From Saccharofermentans sp. (GTDB taxonomy: Bacteria; Bacillota; Clostridia; Saccharofermentanales; Saccharofermentanaceae), in assembly GCA_024691325.1 (NCBI GenBank), contig JAILNR010000009.1:1-64000 (forward strand): DNA of 64,000 nt. The letters are read 5' to 3'. The stretch's first letter is position 1. Every line of letters begins with the position of its first letter. Position numbers and translations under genes: made by a program. The notes below the pieces were generated by a model, which was given only the letters and a program-made list of their open reading frames with translations, ran no database searches and had not been told where the DNA came from. Shown here piece by piece: positions 33,284 to 42,154 of the stretch.

Positions 33284-34933
33284 ATGAATATGGAAAAAGA
33301 CAGTACACAAGAATTATTCAATATAGGGAAGTCAGGATTTGCCGGCTGCTTTATTCTTACTTTATTAAGAACAATCAGTATTTACTTTTACAATATTAAT
33401 GATTTGCCTTCAACGCCGGTTAAGGTGTTCCTTCTTTTGGCATTTCATTTTTTACTGGCGTTTATTGTTTTGTATTCCGTCTTTGTAGTGACAAAGTATT
33501 TTCTCGATAACATAAACTTTAGAAGTGATGCAGATAAGAAATCCGGCAATGTTTTTTGGCCGTCATTTATCATTCTTCTTATTCTCTGGCTCCCATATCT
33601 CGTAATTAAATATCCCGGGGCTTTAAACTGGGATTCATGGGCAATGTTTGATGAGCATCTGTCCGGAACCATATCCAATTATCAGTCTGTTACATATGCC
33701 TATTTGTTCGGATGGTTATTTGAAGTGTTTGCAAGACTTGGCAATGCGAATCTGAGCTTGTTCGTTCTTGCAGGTACACACTACATTCTTTATGCCTCTG
33801 TTTTTGCATATTCGTTTGTGGTTTTAAGGAAGCTTCGTGTTCCCAAATGGTATCTTTACGTAACATGGGGAATCTATGCGTTTAATCCGTTGATTACAGG
33901 ATATATCGGTGTAGCTATAAAGGACTGTGTTTATGCAGTTTTCCTGTTTGCATCCTTCCTGATCCTTGTTGAGATGTACATAGAAAAGACAGACCGTTTC
34001 CCGGTTAAGAAACTTGTAATTCTGGCATTGAGCATTATCCTCGCATGTCTTGTTCGTAAAAACGGAATATATGTCTATGCGGGAGTTGTGCTTGCGATGT
34101 TCCTTTCTTCTTTATCGAAGAAGAAACCCACTCTTAAGGTTCGTGCAAATGCCAGGATCGCCGTAAGCGCAGGTTTGATTCTGTATCTCGTAATTTATAT
34201 GTTGATTCAAACGGTTGTAAGACCTGTTCCTGACAATACAACAGAGATGTATTCATTGCCGTTCCAGCAGACTGCCCGATATGTACGTGATCACGGTGAC
34301 GAACTGACACCTGAACAAATTAAGATTATCGATGATGTACTCGAATATGATACGCTTGCACAGCGGTATGATCCTATGATAAGCGACCCCGTAAAGGAGA
34401 GAAGCAATGGTTCTATCACTGTTACCGGTCCTTACTTCAAACTTTGGTTCAATCTGTTCTTTAAGCATCCTTTGACATATTTTGGAGCAACGGGGGAGCA
34501 GAACTATTATCTTTTATCACCCGAGGCTGAAGTAAATGATGTCACATACTTTATAAATGCTCACGAGTTTTATCAGCATGCAACATACTATCCGATACCT
34601 GCGTATGATTATCTGTTTGCGGCTCCCCAAACCCGCATCGGTCTTCAGTACTCTTTGTTTAATTACAACAGGACGGTTCAGTTTATTCCGTTCCTGAATG
34701 TTTTCTGGAACGGCTCATATGCATTCTATATATTGGCGGTAATAACGAGTTTCTTTATAAGCAGGAAGAAAGACGCCGGTATTCTTGCGATATTCTGGAT
34801 GACCATAGTATTCGTTCTGGTTGGTCCTGTAATTTTCGGCCATCCCAGATACCTGTTCCCAATCATATACAGTCTGCCTGTTCTGTTTGCTTACTTCTAT
34901 AATGTGTGCAGGAAAGAAAGCGATATCACTTGA
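33284..34933 (+). CDS. Polytopic membrane protein, DUF6020-like
   Basis: The protein is about 549 residues from the ATG at 33284; starts further upstream would lie inside the rpsT terminator. About eleven to twelve hydrophobic segments are present. The outer-loop block PGALNWDSWAMFDE (about residues 110-123) after the third span, followed by a conserved aromatic stretch, fits the DUF6020 family of Clostridia membrane proteins with a GT-C-like layout. A long polar loop (about residues 330-470) lies outside. Substrate and reaction are unknown. No ribosome site is seen, and a TATAGT box abuts the start, so it may be leaderless. The 3' end overlaps the convergent tmcAL gene by eight bases. Confidence 0.7.
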   Translation: MNMEKDSTQELFNIGKSGFAGCFILTLLRTISIYFYNINDLPSTPVKVFLLLAFHFLLAFIVLYSVFVVTKYFLDNINFRSDADKKSGNVFWPSFIILLILWLPYLVIKYPGALNWDSWAMFDEHLSGTISNYQSVTYAYLFGWLFEVFARLGNANLSLFVLAGTHYILYASVFAYSFVVLRKLRVPKWYLYVTWGIYAFNPLITGYIGVAIKDCVYAVFLFASFLILVEMYIEKTDRFPVKKLVILALSIILACLVRKNGIYVYAGVVLAMFLSSLSKKKPTLKVRANARIAVSAGLILYLVIYMLIQTVVRPVPDNTTEMYSLPFQQTARYVRDHGDELTPEQIKIIDDVLEYDTLAQRYDPMISDPVKERSNGSITVTGPYFKLWFNLFFKHPLTYFGATGEQNYYLLSPEAEVNDVTYFINAHEFYQHATYYPIPAYDYLFAAPQTRIGLQYSLFNYNRTVQFIPFLNVFWNGSYAFYILAVITSFFISRKKDAGILAIFWMTIVFVLVGPVIFGHPRYLFPIIYSLPVLFAYFYNVCRKESDIT

Positions 34934-36107
34934 CCTTGACGGGAGGCAGTTTCCACTCGTATCCGGGGTCCATCTTCGCATATCGTGCGTAGACGTCGTT
35001 GGACAGAAGGTCAAGCTCGAACTGTTTTCTTAATCTGGGATTTGATGAGTAAAGTTCAAGTGCATCCGATGCGTTGCTTATAATTGGAAGTCTAGCGCAT
35101 TTACCCATGATCTTGAGACAATACTTGCCATTGTTCGAGAAACCTAATACGCGGATATACTGGACATGTTTCTCGTCCTTTACATAATCAGCATCCTGAC
35201 CTGTCATCAATGATGCTATCGCGCGGTAGATACGGGGCATGGTAAAGTGCTTCGTTCTAAGATCCTTATCTATATTGTTTCTGATAAATCCGTCAAGTCC
35301 GTCTGTCATATATGCATAGGATGAAAGATCCCTGCTTCGTCTTACTTCAAGTGAAGTATCCTTAAGATACTCCTCATGATCCGGGATAGAAAATTCCTTG
35401 TGCGACAGGGAAGAGAGCATAACGGATAGTGCCTTATCAGGCATTTTATTCATCAGGGCGTCTGCAATGCTTGAGGTACTCGCGGTGTTGCTTTTCGCAA
35501 GGGCTTCGCGGACGGCAGTAGCCGAACACCCTTCCTTACGCGGTATCATGTGTATCTTAAAGCCGGTGTTCATGCTCTTACAAGCGCGGAGGTAATCAAG
35601 CGCGAGGATAGAGTTAGGCTGTCTTAGTGTGTCGCTAACAACATCCGCGTCTGCGCTTCCCTTGTAATTGCTTAAGATAGCTTCGGCTCTGGCGGCGGGA
35701 AATGACTTTCCTTCCGCAAGTGCCTTCTTTAACACATCTTCATCGGGCTCAACCAAAGACAACTCTTCAAGAAGCCCCGGGTCCTTGCAATCCACTCCGA
35801 AAGCAAGGTCAGTCACGACACCCGTCCTGTACAAAAGCTCTACGGCTCCTCCCGCAAATCTCTCGGAAGGGGCGCAAGCGAAAGTGAATGGAATCTCGAT
35901 GGCAACATCAACGCCGCTAAGCAAAGCTTCCCTGGCACGTATATGCTTCGGTGAAACAGAAGGCAGACCTCTTTGGGTGAAAGGTCCGCTCATTACTGTC
36001 ATGACGATTGCACGCGGATCTGCTACGAGGCGCTTTGCCTCATCTATCAGGTACTGATGCCCTTCGTGGAAGGGATTATATTCCGCGATAATTCCTATAA
36101 CTCTCAC
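34926..36107 (-). CDS. tmcAL: tRNA(Met) cytidine acetate ligase TmcAL
   Basis: The protein is 393 residues. The nucleotidyltransferase H-x-G-H motif is HEGH (residues 14-17) in EYNPFHEGH, and the N-terminal MRVIGIIAEYNP is the family signature (formerly YlbM). The enzyme activates acetate with ATP and acetylates the wobble cytidine of elongator tRNA-Met to N4-acetylcytidine. The length matches the family (about 400). It is transcribed divergently from the 36172 gene and is convergent with the DUF6020-like gene, overlapping it by eight bases. In an acetate-producing organism (pta-ackA nearby) acetate would be available as substrate. Confidence 0.93.
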   Translation of the reverse strand: MRVIGIIAEYNPFHEGHQYLIDEAKRLVADPRAIVMTVMSGPFTQRGLPSVSPKHIRAREALLSGVDVAIEIPFTFACAPSERFAGGAVELLYRTGVVTDLAFGVDCKDPGLLEELSLVEPDEDVLKKALAEGKSFPAARAEAILSNYKGSADADVVSDTLRQPNSILALDYLRACKSMNTGFKIHMIPRKEGCSATAVREALAKSNTASTSSIADALMNKMPDKALSVMLSSLSHKEFSIPDHEEYLKDTSLEVRRSRDLSSYAYMTDGLDGFIRNNIDKDLRTKHFTMPRIYRAIASLMTGQDADYVKDEKHVQYIRVLGFSNNGKYCLKIMGKCARLPIISNASDALELYSSNPRLRKQFELDLLSNDVYARYAKMDPGYEWKLPPVKVK

Positions 36108-36135
36108 TTTATTAAAATACGCTTTCGTTTATAAT
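36108..36135 (+). promoter_or_regulatory. Putative promoter of the 36172 gene
   Basis: A perfect TATAAT (36130-36135) is preceded by TTTATT (36108-36113) at 16 bases. The -35 match is weak. The gap to tmcAL is only 64 bases, so both promoters must lie here. Confidence 0.35.
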
Positions 36136-36171
36136 CTTTATGATTATATTCGAACGGGCGGCTTTCCTGCA

Positions 36172-37389
36172 ATGAAAAAGAATATCAAGTTGATAGTGAT
36201 CATCGCTTCTTTGGCGCTTCTTCTGGGAGGCGGCTATCTTTTGTACCAGAAGTTTTACGGAGGTGCTTCAAACCTCTCGGTTATTGAGTTTCCGGATGTA
36301 AGCTTTGATTATCCGTCATTAGCATCGGATCAGGGTATAGTTTCCGATTATCTTTGGATGAGGACCAAGCAGCTGATGACAGGAAAAGACGGGGACACAT
36401 TGATGATACCGTCTTCTTATACGATTGCAGGCAGACTGTCGTACCAGGAAGCACAGTCTTCAGGTGAATATGATCTGTCCGATCAGGGACTTCTTCTTAT
36501 GATGTATGTTATTAACGGCGACAGGCTCAATGCTATGCGTCTTAAAGATGAGGTTCTCTCGTATTATGACTTCGAACTGGAAAGCAATGAGGACCTTTCC
36601 TCGTGGATAGATTCCTATCTATATTACACGGCATCATTCGGTTCATCGGCAGACCTTACAAGGATCAGTGAATTATGTTCTATCCTGTTTGATGAAGAAG
36701 GAAATATGAGAACGGAACAGCTGAGTGTTGCGGTTTACGATCAGGGCGGGTTCTTCTCGACAGATGATATCGGTGACGGAAGTCTGTCCACTCTTGAGCA
36801 GGGAACCAACCGTGAACTTACCGAGTTTACTTCTGTTGAAGGAATAGTGATCGAGTCGGTTGACTTAAGGCTTATCCGTAACCTTGAGACAAACGGATTC
36901 CTTCCGCAGGGAAGCTTTGACAGGAACCTCGAGCTTGTGACAGGAGCCAAGGTGTCAGACAGTCTCCCTTTGTATGCTTATGCATATGTAGACGGTATTT
37001 ACATCTATTCACACGATGTGGCAGCAGCTGTTGATGTCTGTTCTTCCGTTGCCACGATGAGACATTTAAGTGAAGTTGGAGCTCTTCCCGAGGACTCTGT
37101 TAACTGGTTGAGAAATCAAGTGATTAATGCAGGAGCCGTTTACAGCGAGTACTATTATGCCCAGGGTACGACGGACGGGGAGGAAGCTTTGGACATCTAT
37201 CCCGATATTATGCATATCGGATTGAATACGGATGATATGGATCTTTATAGAAGTGCGGCCGTTATGGAAGGCATTCGTGTTGCCACATATTCCAACAGTC
37301 CTGCGCTCTCCATGATCTTCCGCCAGGAGGATGGCAGATTTGTGTTTTACGCAGATGAGAATCTCGATGTCTGCCTTGCCGTTACCTGA
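36172..37389 (+). CDS. Membrane-anchored extracellular protein of unknown function
   Basis: The protein is 405 residues. An N-terminal anchor (about residues 5-25, hydrophobic, ending LLGGGYLLYQKF) is followed by a wholly extracellular domain of about 375 residues. The domain is acidic and helical-looking, with regularly spaced Leu/Tyr segments such as DQGLLLMMYVINGD and ASFGSSADLTRISELC. The repeated helical pairs could form an alpha/alpha barrel such as seen in GH8-type glycosidases, but no catalytic signature is evident. The ribosome site is weak (GGGCGG). It lies between tmcAL (divergent) and pta, and ends 50 bases before pta. Function is unknown. Confidence 0.7.
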   Translation: MKKNIKLIVIIASLALLLGGGYLLYQKFYGGASNLSVIEFPDVSFDYPSLASDQGIVSDYLWMRTKQLMTGKDGDTLMIPSSYTIAGRLSYQEAQSSGEYDLSDQGLLLMMYVINGDRLNAMRLKDEVLSYYDFELESNEDLSSWIDSYLYYTASFGSSADLTRISELCSILFDEEGNMRTEQLSVAVYDQGGFFSTDDIGDGSLSTLEQGTNRELTEFTSVEGIVIESVDLRLIRNLETNGFLPQGSFDRNLELVTGAKVSDSLPLYAYAYVDGIYIYSHDVAAAVDVCSSVATMRHLSEVGALPEDSVNWLRNQVINAGAVYSEYYYAQGTTDGEEALDIYPDIMHIGLNTDDMDLYRSAAVMEGIRVATYSNSPALSMIFRQEDGRFVFYADENLDVCLAVT

Positions 37390-37439
37390 GCAAGGGTGTA
37401 AACTTTTAAGGTTGTAATACTAATAAGAACAGGAGATAT

Positions 37440-38447
37440 ATGGCAATGGCATTTATCGATGAAATCAAGGCTAAAGCTAAGGCTTCCAAGAAGACTATCG
37501 TGCTTCCCGAGTCTATGGACAAGAGGACTTTCGAGGCAGCTGAGAAGATATTGAAGGAGGGAATCGCTAATATCATTATTATCGGTACTCCCGAAGAGAT
37601 TGAGAAGAATGGTGCAGGATTTGATATTACAGGAGCTACAATCGTAGATCCTTTCAATGATCCCAACAAGCAGAAGTATATTGATAAGTTTGTAGAGTTA
37701 AGAAGCAAGAAGGGTGTTACACCTGAGATTGCAAAGGAGACAATCGAGAAGGATTACATGTACTATGCATGCCTTATGTGCAAGTGCGGTGATGCTGACG
37801 GTGCTGTATCCGGAGCTTGCCATTCAACAGGTAACACTATCCGTCCTGCTTTGCAGCTTCTTAAGATGAAGCTCGGCGTATCTTCAGTTTCCGGTTTCTT
37901 CCTCATGGAAGTTCCTAACTGTGATCTTGGCGAGAACGGTTTGTTCATCTTTGCTGACTGTGCCGTAAACACAGACTTCGATTCACCGAAGCTTGCAGAG
38001 ATTGCAAAGGTTTCCGCAGATTCGTTCGAGCAGTTCGTCGGTAAGCCTGCCAAGGTTGCAATGCTTTCATATTCCACTATGGGTTCTGCTAAGCACGATG
38101 ATGTAACCAAGGTTTCTGAGGCTGTTAAACTTGCTCACGAGAATTGGCCTGAGCTTGATGTTGACGGTGAGCTTCAGCTTGATGCCGCTTTGGTTGAGTC
38201 TGTAGGTGCTCTTAAGGCACCCGGAAGCAAGGTTGCAGGTCATGCCAACACATTGGTATTCCCTTCACTTGAGGCAGGAAACATCGGTTATAAGCTCGTT
38301 CAGAGACTTGCAAAGGCAAATGCTTACGGTCCTATCCTTCAGGGTCTTGCAATGCCTGTTAACGACCTCTCCAGAGGCTGCTATGCTGACGATATCGTAG
38401 GAACAGTTGCTATGACAGCTGTTCAGGCTCAGGCATCTGATGCTTAA
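37440..38447 (+). CDS. pta: Phosphate acetyltransferase
   Basis: The protein is 335 residues. The N-terminus MAMAFIDEIKAKAK, the segment DGAVSGACHSTGNTIRPALQ and the C-terminal LAMPVNDLSRGC are hallmarks of the short (about 330-residue) Pta class. It converts acetyl-CoA and phosphate to acetyl phosphate and CoA in the cytoplasm, the first half of ATP-yielding acetate formation. AGGAG lies four bases before the ATG at 37440 and ten bases before a second ATG at 37446, so the exact start is ambiguous by two codons. ackA follows after 32 bases. Strong codon bias suggests high expression. Confidence 0.96.
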   Translation: MAMAFIDEIKAKAKASKKTIVLPESMDKRTFEAAEKILKEGIANIIIIGTPEEIEKNGAGFDITGATIVDPFNDPNKQKYIDKFVELRSKKGVTPEIAKETIEKDYMYYACLMCKCGDADGAVSGACHSTGNTIRPALQLLKMKLGVSSVSGFFLMEVPNCDLGENGLFIFADCAVNTDFDSPKLAEIAKVSADSFEQFVGKPAKVAMLSYSTMGSAKHDDVTKVSEAVKLAHENWPELDVDGELQLDAALVESVGALKAPGSKVAGHANTLVFPSLEAGNIGYKLVQRLAKANAYGPILQGLAMPVNDLSRGCYADDIVGTVAMTAVQAQASDA

Positions 38448-38479
38448 TAATCCGGATTATTAATTAAGGAGTTTTACAT

Positions 38480-39676
38480 ATGAAGATTTTGGTTATCAAC
38501 TGCGGAAGTTCTTCTGCAAAGTTCCAGTTGTTCGACATCGACACAGGCGATGTACTTGCTAAGGGTAATGCCGAGAGAATCGGTATCGACGGTAAGCTTA
38601 CATATAAGCCTGCCGGCAAGGATGAGTTCGTTTCCACAGAACCCATGCCTAACCATAAGGTAGCAGTTAAGATGATCCTCGATGCTCTCGTAGATAAGGA
38701 TCACGGTGTTATCGCTGATGTATCTGAGATCGCAGCTGTCGGACACAGAGTCCTCCACGGCGGTAAGTATTACAGCGATTCCGTTATCGTTGATAAGGAC
38801 GTTAAGGATGTTATCAAGAAGTGCTTTCCCTTAGGACCTCTTCACAATCCTGCAAACCTTATTGGTATCGAAGCATGCGAAGATGTACTTCCTGCAGGCA
38901 CACCCCAGGTTGCCGTATTCGATACTGCTTTCCATATGACAATGCCCCCGAAGGCATACACATATGCTCTCCCTTATGAGCTCTCCGAGAAGTATGACAT
39001 CCGCCGCTACGGTTTCCACGGTACATCTCACCGCTATGTAAGCCGCAGGGTTGCAGATTTCCTCGGCAAGAAGTACGAGGACTTAAGGATCATTACATGC
39101 CATCTCGGCAACGGTTCCTCATTCGCAGCTGTTAAGGACGGCAAGTGTCAGGATACATCCATGGGTCTTACACCTTTGGCAGGTATCTGCATGGGTACAA
39201 GAACAGGTGATATCGATCCTGCCATCGTACCTTTCATCATGCAAAGAGAAGGACTTACTCCCGAGGAGATGGACACACTTCTTAACAAGAAGTCCGGTGT
39301 TCAGGGCCTCTCCGGCGTTTCTTCCGACTTCAGAGACCTCGAGAAAGCTAAGAACGAAGGTAATGAGCGTGCCGCTCTTGCTCTCGAGATGTTCGCATAT
39401 CAGGGCAAGAAGATCATCGGTTCCTATGCAGCTGCCATGGGCGGTGTCGACGTTATCGTCTTTACTGCAGGTATCGGTGAGAACACAGACCACATGAGAC
39501 AGGCTATGTGCGAAGGCCTTGAGTTCATGGGTGTTGAGTTTGACGCTGAGGTTAACAAGGGCTTGAGAGGCAAGGAGGCTATTATCAGCAAGCCTTCCTC
39601 AAAGGTAACAGTCTGCGTTATCCCTACAAACGAGGAGCTCGCTATCGCTCAGGAGACAGAGGCTTTGGTTAAATAA
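38480..39676 (+). CDS. ackA: Acetate kinase
   Basis: The protein is 398 residues. The ASKHA phosphate-1 motif is INCGSSSAKFQLF (about 5-17), HRVLHGG and HLGNGSS are present, and the adenosine motif is AGIGEN. The length is typical. It makes acetate and ATP from acetyl phosphate, completing the pathway begun by pta. TAAGGAG lies about eight bases before the ATG. A strong terminator follows at 39716. The pair forms one operon. Confidence 0.97.
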   Translation: MKILVINCGSSSAKFQLFDIDTGDVLAKGNAERIGIDGKLTYKPAGKDEFVSTEPMPNHKVAVKMILDALVDKDHGVIADVSEIAAVGHRVLHGGKYYSDSVIVDKDVKDVIKKCFPLGPLHNPANLIGIEACEDVLPAGTPQVAVFDTAFHMTMPPKAYTYALPYELSEKYDIRRYGFHGTSHRYVSRRVADFLGKKYEDLRIITCHLGNGSSFAAVKDGKCQDTSMGLTPLAGICMGTRTGDIDPAIVPFIMQREGLTPEEMDTLLNKKSGVQGLSGVSSDFRDLEKAKNEGNERAALALEMFAYQGKKIIGSYAAAMGGVDVIVFTAGIGENTDHMRQAMCEGLEFMGVEFDAEVNKGLRGKEAIISKPSSKVTVCVIPTNEELAIAQETEALVK

Positions 39677-39715
39677 TCAAACCTATAACCGACTATAGAT
39701 TTTATGTATATACTT

Positions 39716-39743
39716 CGGCGGGATTATTCCCGCCGATTTTATT
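39716..39743 (+). terminator. Rho-independent terminator of pta-ackA
   Basis: CGGCGGGA (39716-39723) pairs perfectly with TCCCGCCG (39728-39735) around TTAT, and ATTTTATT follows. Confidence 0.9.
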
Positions 39744-39770
39744 GACTTGAAATAATCCTATGAATACAAT
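39742..39770 (+). promoter_or_regulatory. Promoter of the ECF S-component gene
   Basis: TTGACT (39742-39747), 17 bases, TACAAT (39765-39770). The predicted leader of about 25 bases is too short for a riboswitch and carries GGGAGG. Confidence 0.75.
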
Positions 39771-39801
39771 TCTCACAGCATCATAAATAGGGAGGTATAT
39801 C

Positions 39802-40302
39802 ATGAGCAATAATGCTTCAAGTCTTAGAAAAATGGCATATGCCGGTGTGCTTGCGGCCTTTGTGTTCATTGCAACCCAGATCCGTATTCCTACCGCCATC
39901 GGATATATTAACTTGGGTGATGGTGTAATTCTTATTAGTTCATTCCTGTTGGGACCCTTGGCTTTTTTCCCTGCGGCCATAGGCTCCGCACTCTCGGATC
40001 TCATTGCAGGCTATGCGCAGTACATTATTCCGACTTTTATCATTAAGGGACTTATGGGCTATGTCGCGGGCGTCAGTCTTCGTAAGTTGAAAATCACGCT
40101 TCTTAAGAAGATCATTATCGGCATAATTTCCGAGATTATCATGATCGCCGGTTATTTCCTGTTTGAATCTCTGCCTTTCATGTACGGATGGCAGGCTGCG
40201 GCAGGCTCTGTGTTCTTTAATGCTATCCAGGGCATTGCAGCCGTTATTATCTTCGTTACAGTTACATCTATTCCTGCAATCAGAAAGGCTTCTGATGTAT
40301 AA
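39802..40302 (+). CDS. ECF transporter substrate-binding (S) component
   Basis: The protein is 166 residues with about five to six hydrophobic segments. The N-terminal KMAYAGVLAAF followed by YINLGDGVILISSFLLGPLAFFPAAIGSALSD is the general pattern of S components that partner with the shared EcfAA'T energy-coupling module for vitamin uptake. No ATPase or T protein is nearby, which is normal for group II systems. The substrate is not deducible: the short leader excludes a riboswitch clue. It has its own promoter, and the methyltransferase gene follows after nine bases. Confidence 0.85.
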   Translation: MSNNASSLRKMAYAGVLAAFVFIATQIRIPTAIGYINLGDGVILISSFLLGPLAFFPAAIGSALSDLIAGYAQYIIPTFIIKGLMGYVAGVSLRKLKITLLKKIIIGIISEIIMIAGYFLFESLPFMYGWQAAAGSVFFNAIQGIAAVIIFVTVTSIPAIRKASDV

Positions 40303-40303
40303 T
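40298..40303 (+). promoter_or_regulatory. TATAAT box immediately before the methyltransferase gene
   Basis: A perfect TATAAT ends seven bases before the ATG at 40311, so transcription from it would start on or next to the ATG (leaderless mRNA). No Shine-Dalgarno sequence is present and the -35 match (TGCAAT, 40275-40280) is weak. It overlaps the last codons of the ECF gene. Confidence 0.4.
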
Positions 40304-40310
40304 CTGTCTC

Positions 40311-41117
40311 ATGGAGATCGAAGACAGCAGAATTGATTCAGGCAAGCCGTTCGACTGGGGCAGGACCTCAGAGGACTATGCCAGATACAGGGATATATAT
40401 CCCGAAGTTTTCTATCAGAAAGTAGCGGACCTCGGACTTTGCATCGACGGTCAGGTTGTGCTTGACCTTGGTACAGGCACCGGAGTGCTGCCCCGTCACA
40501 TGTACCACTACGGCGCACACTGGACGGGTACAGATATTTCTCCCGAACAAATAGAGCAGGCGAAGCGTATTTCTGCTGAAGCGGGTATGGACATAGATTA
40601 TCGTACTGTATCAGCAGAGAAGATCAATTTCCCTGCGGGAAGCTTCGACGCAGTAACGGCGTGCCAGTGTTTCTGGTATTTCGATCATGAGAAGGTCGCA
40701 CCCGAGTTTGCAAGGATCCTGCGTGATAACGGAAGACTCGTGATACTTTACATGGCATGGCTTCCTTACGAAGACGGGATCGCGGGCAGGAGCGAGGAGC
40801 TCGTGCTTAAGTACAGTCCCGAATGGTCAGGTGCGGGAGAGAAGAGGCATCCCATATTCATTCCTGAGCCCGTGCTTAAGTATTTTGAGCTTGAATATCA
40901 TGAAGAATACGATGTTAAGGTGCCGTTCACGCGTGAGACATGGCATGGACGCATGAAGGCATGCAGGGGAGTCGGGGCTTCGCTTAATGCGGAAGAGCTG
41001 GCTTCATTCGAGAAGGAGCACATTGAGCTTCTAAGAAGGACCGCGCCTGAGAGTTTTGAAGTGCTTCATTATTCTGCCATCGCTGTTTTGAAGAAGAGAA
41101 ATGAAGGCTCTAGGTGA
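40311..41117 (+). CDS. SAM-dependent class I methyltransferase
   Basis: The protein is 268 residues. The SAM-binding motif VVLDLGTGTGVLP is at about 49-61, the acidic residue ending the second strand is in TGTDIS, and the post-motif AEKINFPAGSFDAVTACQCFWYF is typical of UbiE/Methyltransf_11 proteins. The acceptor is unknown. It starts nine bases after the ECF gene but lacks a ribosome site; a TATAAT box directly upstream suggests a leaderless transcript. Its last 17 bases overlap the BASS transporter gene, which points to coupling. Confidence 0.88.
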   Translation: MEIEDSRIDSGKPFDWGRTSEDYARYRDIYPEVFYQKVADLGLCIDGQVVLDLGTGTGVLPRHMYHYGAHWTGTDISPEQIEQAKRISAEAGMDIDYRTVSAEKINFPAGSFDAVTACQCFWYFDHEKVAPEFARILRDNGRLVILYMAWLPYEDGIAGRSEELVLKYSPEWSGAGEKRHPIFIPEPVLKYFELEYHEEYDVKVPFTRETWHGRMKACRGVGASLNAEELASFEKEHIELLRRTAPESFEVLHYSAIAVLKKRNEGSR

Positions 41118-42048
41118 ATTCGTAGGCAAGAATATGGCACTCATCATACTGGCGGTATCGGTGCTTGCACTGTTCGCGCCTGGTACGTGCCTATGGGTGC
41201 AGACTTCGTGGATCAACTATCTTTTGATGGTTGTTATGTTCGGTATGGGACTAACGCTTAAACCGTCTGATTTTGCCGTTGTATTTAAGCATCCGAAGGA
41301 CATAATCATCGGGTGCCTCTCTCAGTTTACGATAATGCCTTTGCTGGCGTTCGGCCTGGGTAAGTTGTTCGGACTTGAGACCGGTCTTCTTGCCGGAGTT
41401 ATCCTTGTTGGTACATGCCCCGGAGGCACAGCGAGCAATGTCATCACTTACTTAAGCAAGGGGGACGTCGCTTTGTCGGTGGGCATGACAGGTGTCAACA
41501 CTTTGCTCGCGCCCGTGCTTACGCCTGCAATCACATATCTTCTTCTGAAGACTTCGGTGCATGTCGATGTTCTAAGCATGTTCCTGTCGATAGTGAAGGT
41601 CGTTATCGTACCGATAGTGCTGGGCTTTGTCATCAATCATTTCTTCGGAAAATACACTTCCAAGGCATCGGAAGCGCTGCCGCTCATATCCGTCGCCGCC
41701 ATCGCGCTCATCGTCGCCTCTGTCGTCTCGCATAACGCGCAGAAGATACTTGAGACCGGTGCCGTCGTCTTCGCTGTGGTGGTGCTGCATAATGTCCTCG
41801 GGTACCTCGCTGGGTTCCTTCTCGGCATCCTGCTTAAGCTTCCCCTCTCGAAAAGAAAAGCGCTTTCCGTCGAGATCGGCATGCAAAACTCAGGCCTTGC
41901 AACTTCACTTGCAGGTACGGCTTTCCCGGATCTTACCATGGCGACGGTTCCGGGAGCGATCTTTTCTGTGTGGCATAACATCTCCGGAGCGATACTCGCG
42001 AGTGTTCTGAGAAGAATGAAGGATGAAGACGGACCGGCGACGGTATAG
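41101..42048 (+). CDS. Bile acid:sodium symporter (BASS) family transporter
   Basis: The protein is 315 residues with about nine to ten hydrophobic segments. The family signatures are GTCPGGTASNVITYLSKGDVALS (about 101-123) and EIGMQNSGLATSLA (about 260-273), including the sodium-site Asn/Gln residues. It imports organic anions with sodium; bacterial members take various acids and the substrate cannot be set here. Base composition is somewhat more GC-rich than its neighbours. It overlaps the methyltransferase gene by 17 bases and is followed by 106 bases without a gene. Confidence 0.9.
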   Translation: MKALGEFVGKNMALIILAVSVLALFAPGTCLWVQTSWINYLLMVVMFGMGLTLKPSDFAVVFKHPKDIIIGCLSQFTIMPLLAFGLGKLFGLETGLLAGVILVGTCPGGTASNVITYLSKGDVALSVGMTGVNTLLAPVLTPAITYLLLKTSVHVDVLSMFLSIVKVVIVPIVLGFVINHFFGKYTSKASEALPLISVAAIALIVASVVSHNAQKILETGAVVFAVVVLHNVLGYLAGFLLGILLKLPLSKRKALSVEIGMQNSGLATSLAGTAFPDLTMATVPGAIFSVWHNISGAILASVLRRMKDEDGPATV

Positions 42049-42154
42049 ACCCGGCGCACAGCAACTGCCGTATGAGCATCTGTAGAGATCCCAAAATGAC
42101 CTGATCGGATAAGTATGTGATAAACTTCAAGGAACAATTCTTCGGGGGATTATT

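Noticed and set aside
39744..39801. Riboswitch upstream of the ECF S component
   Set aside because: Only about 25 bases lie between the predicted start point and the ribosome site; there is no room for an aptamer.
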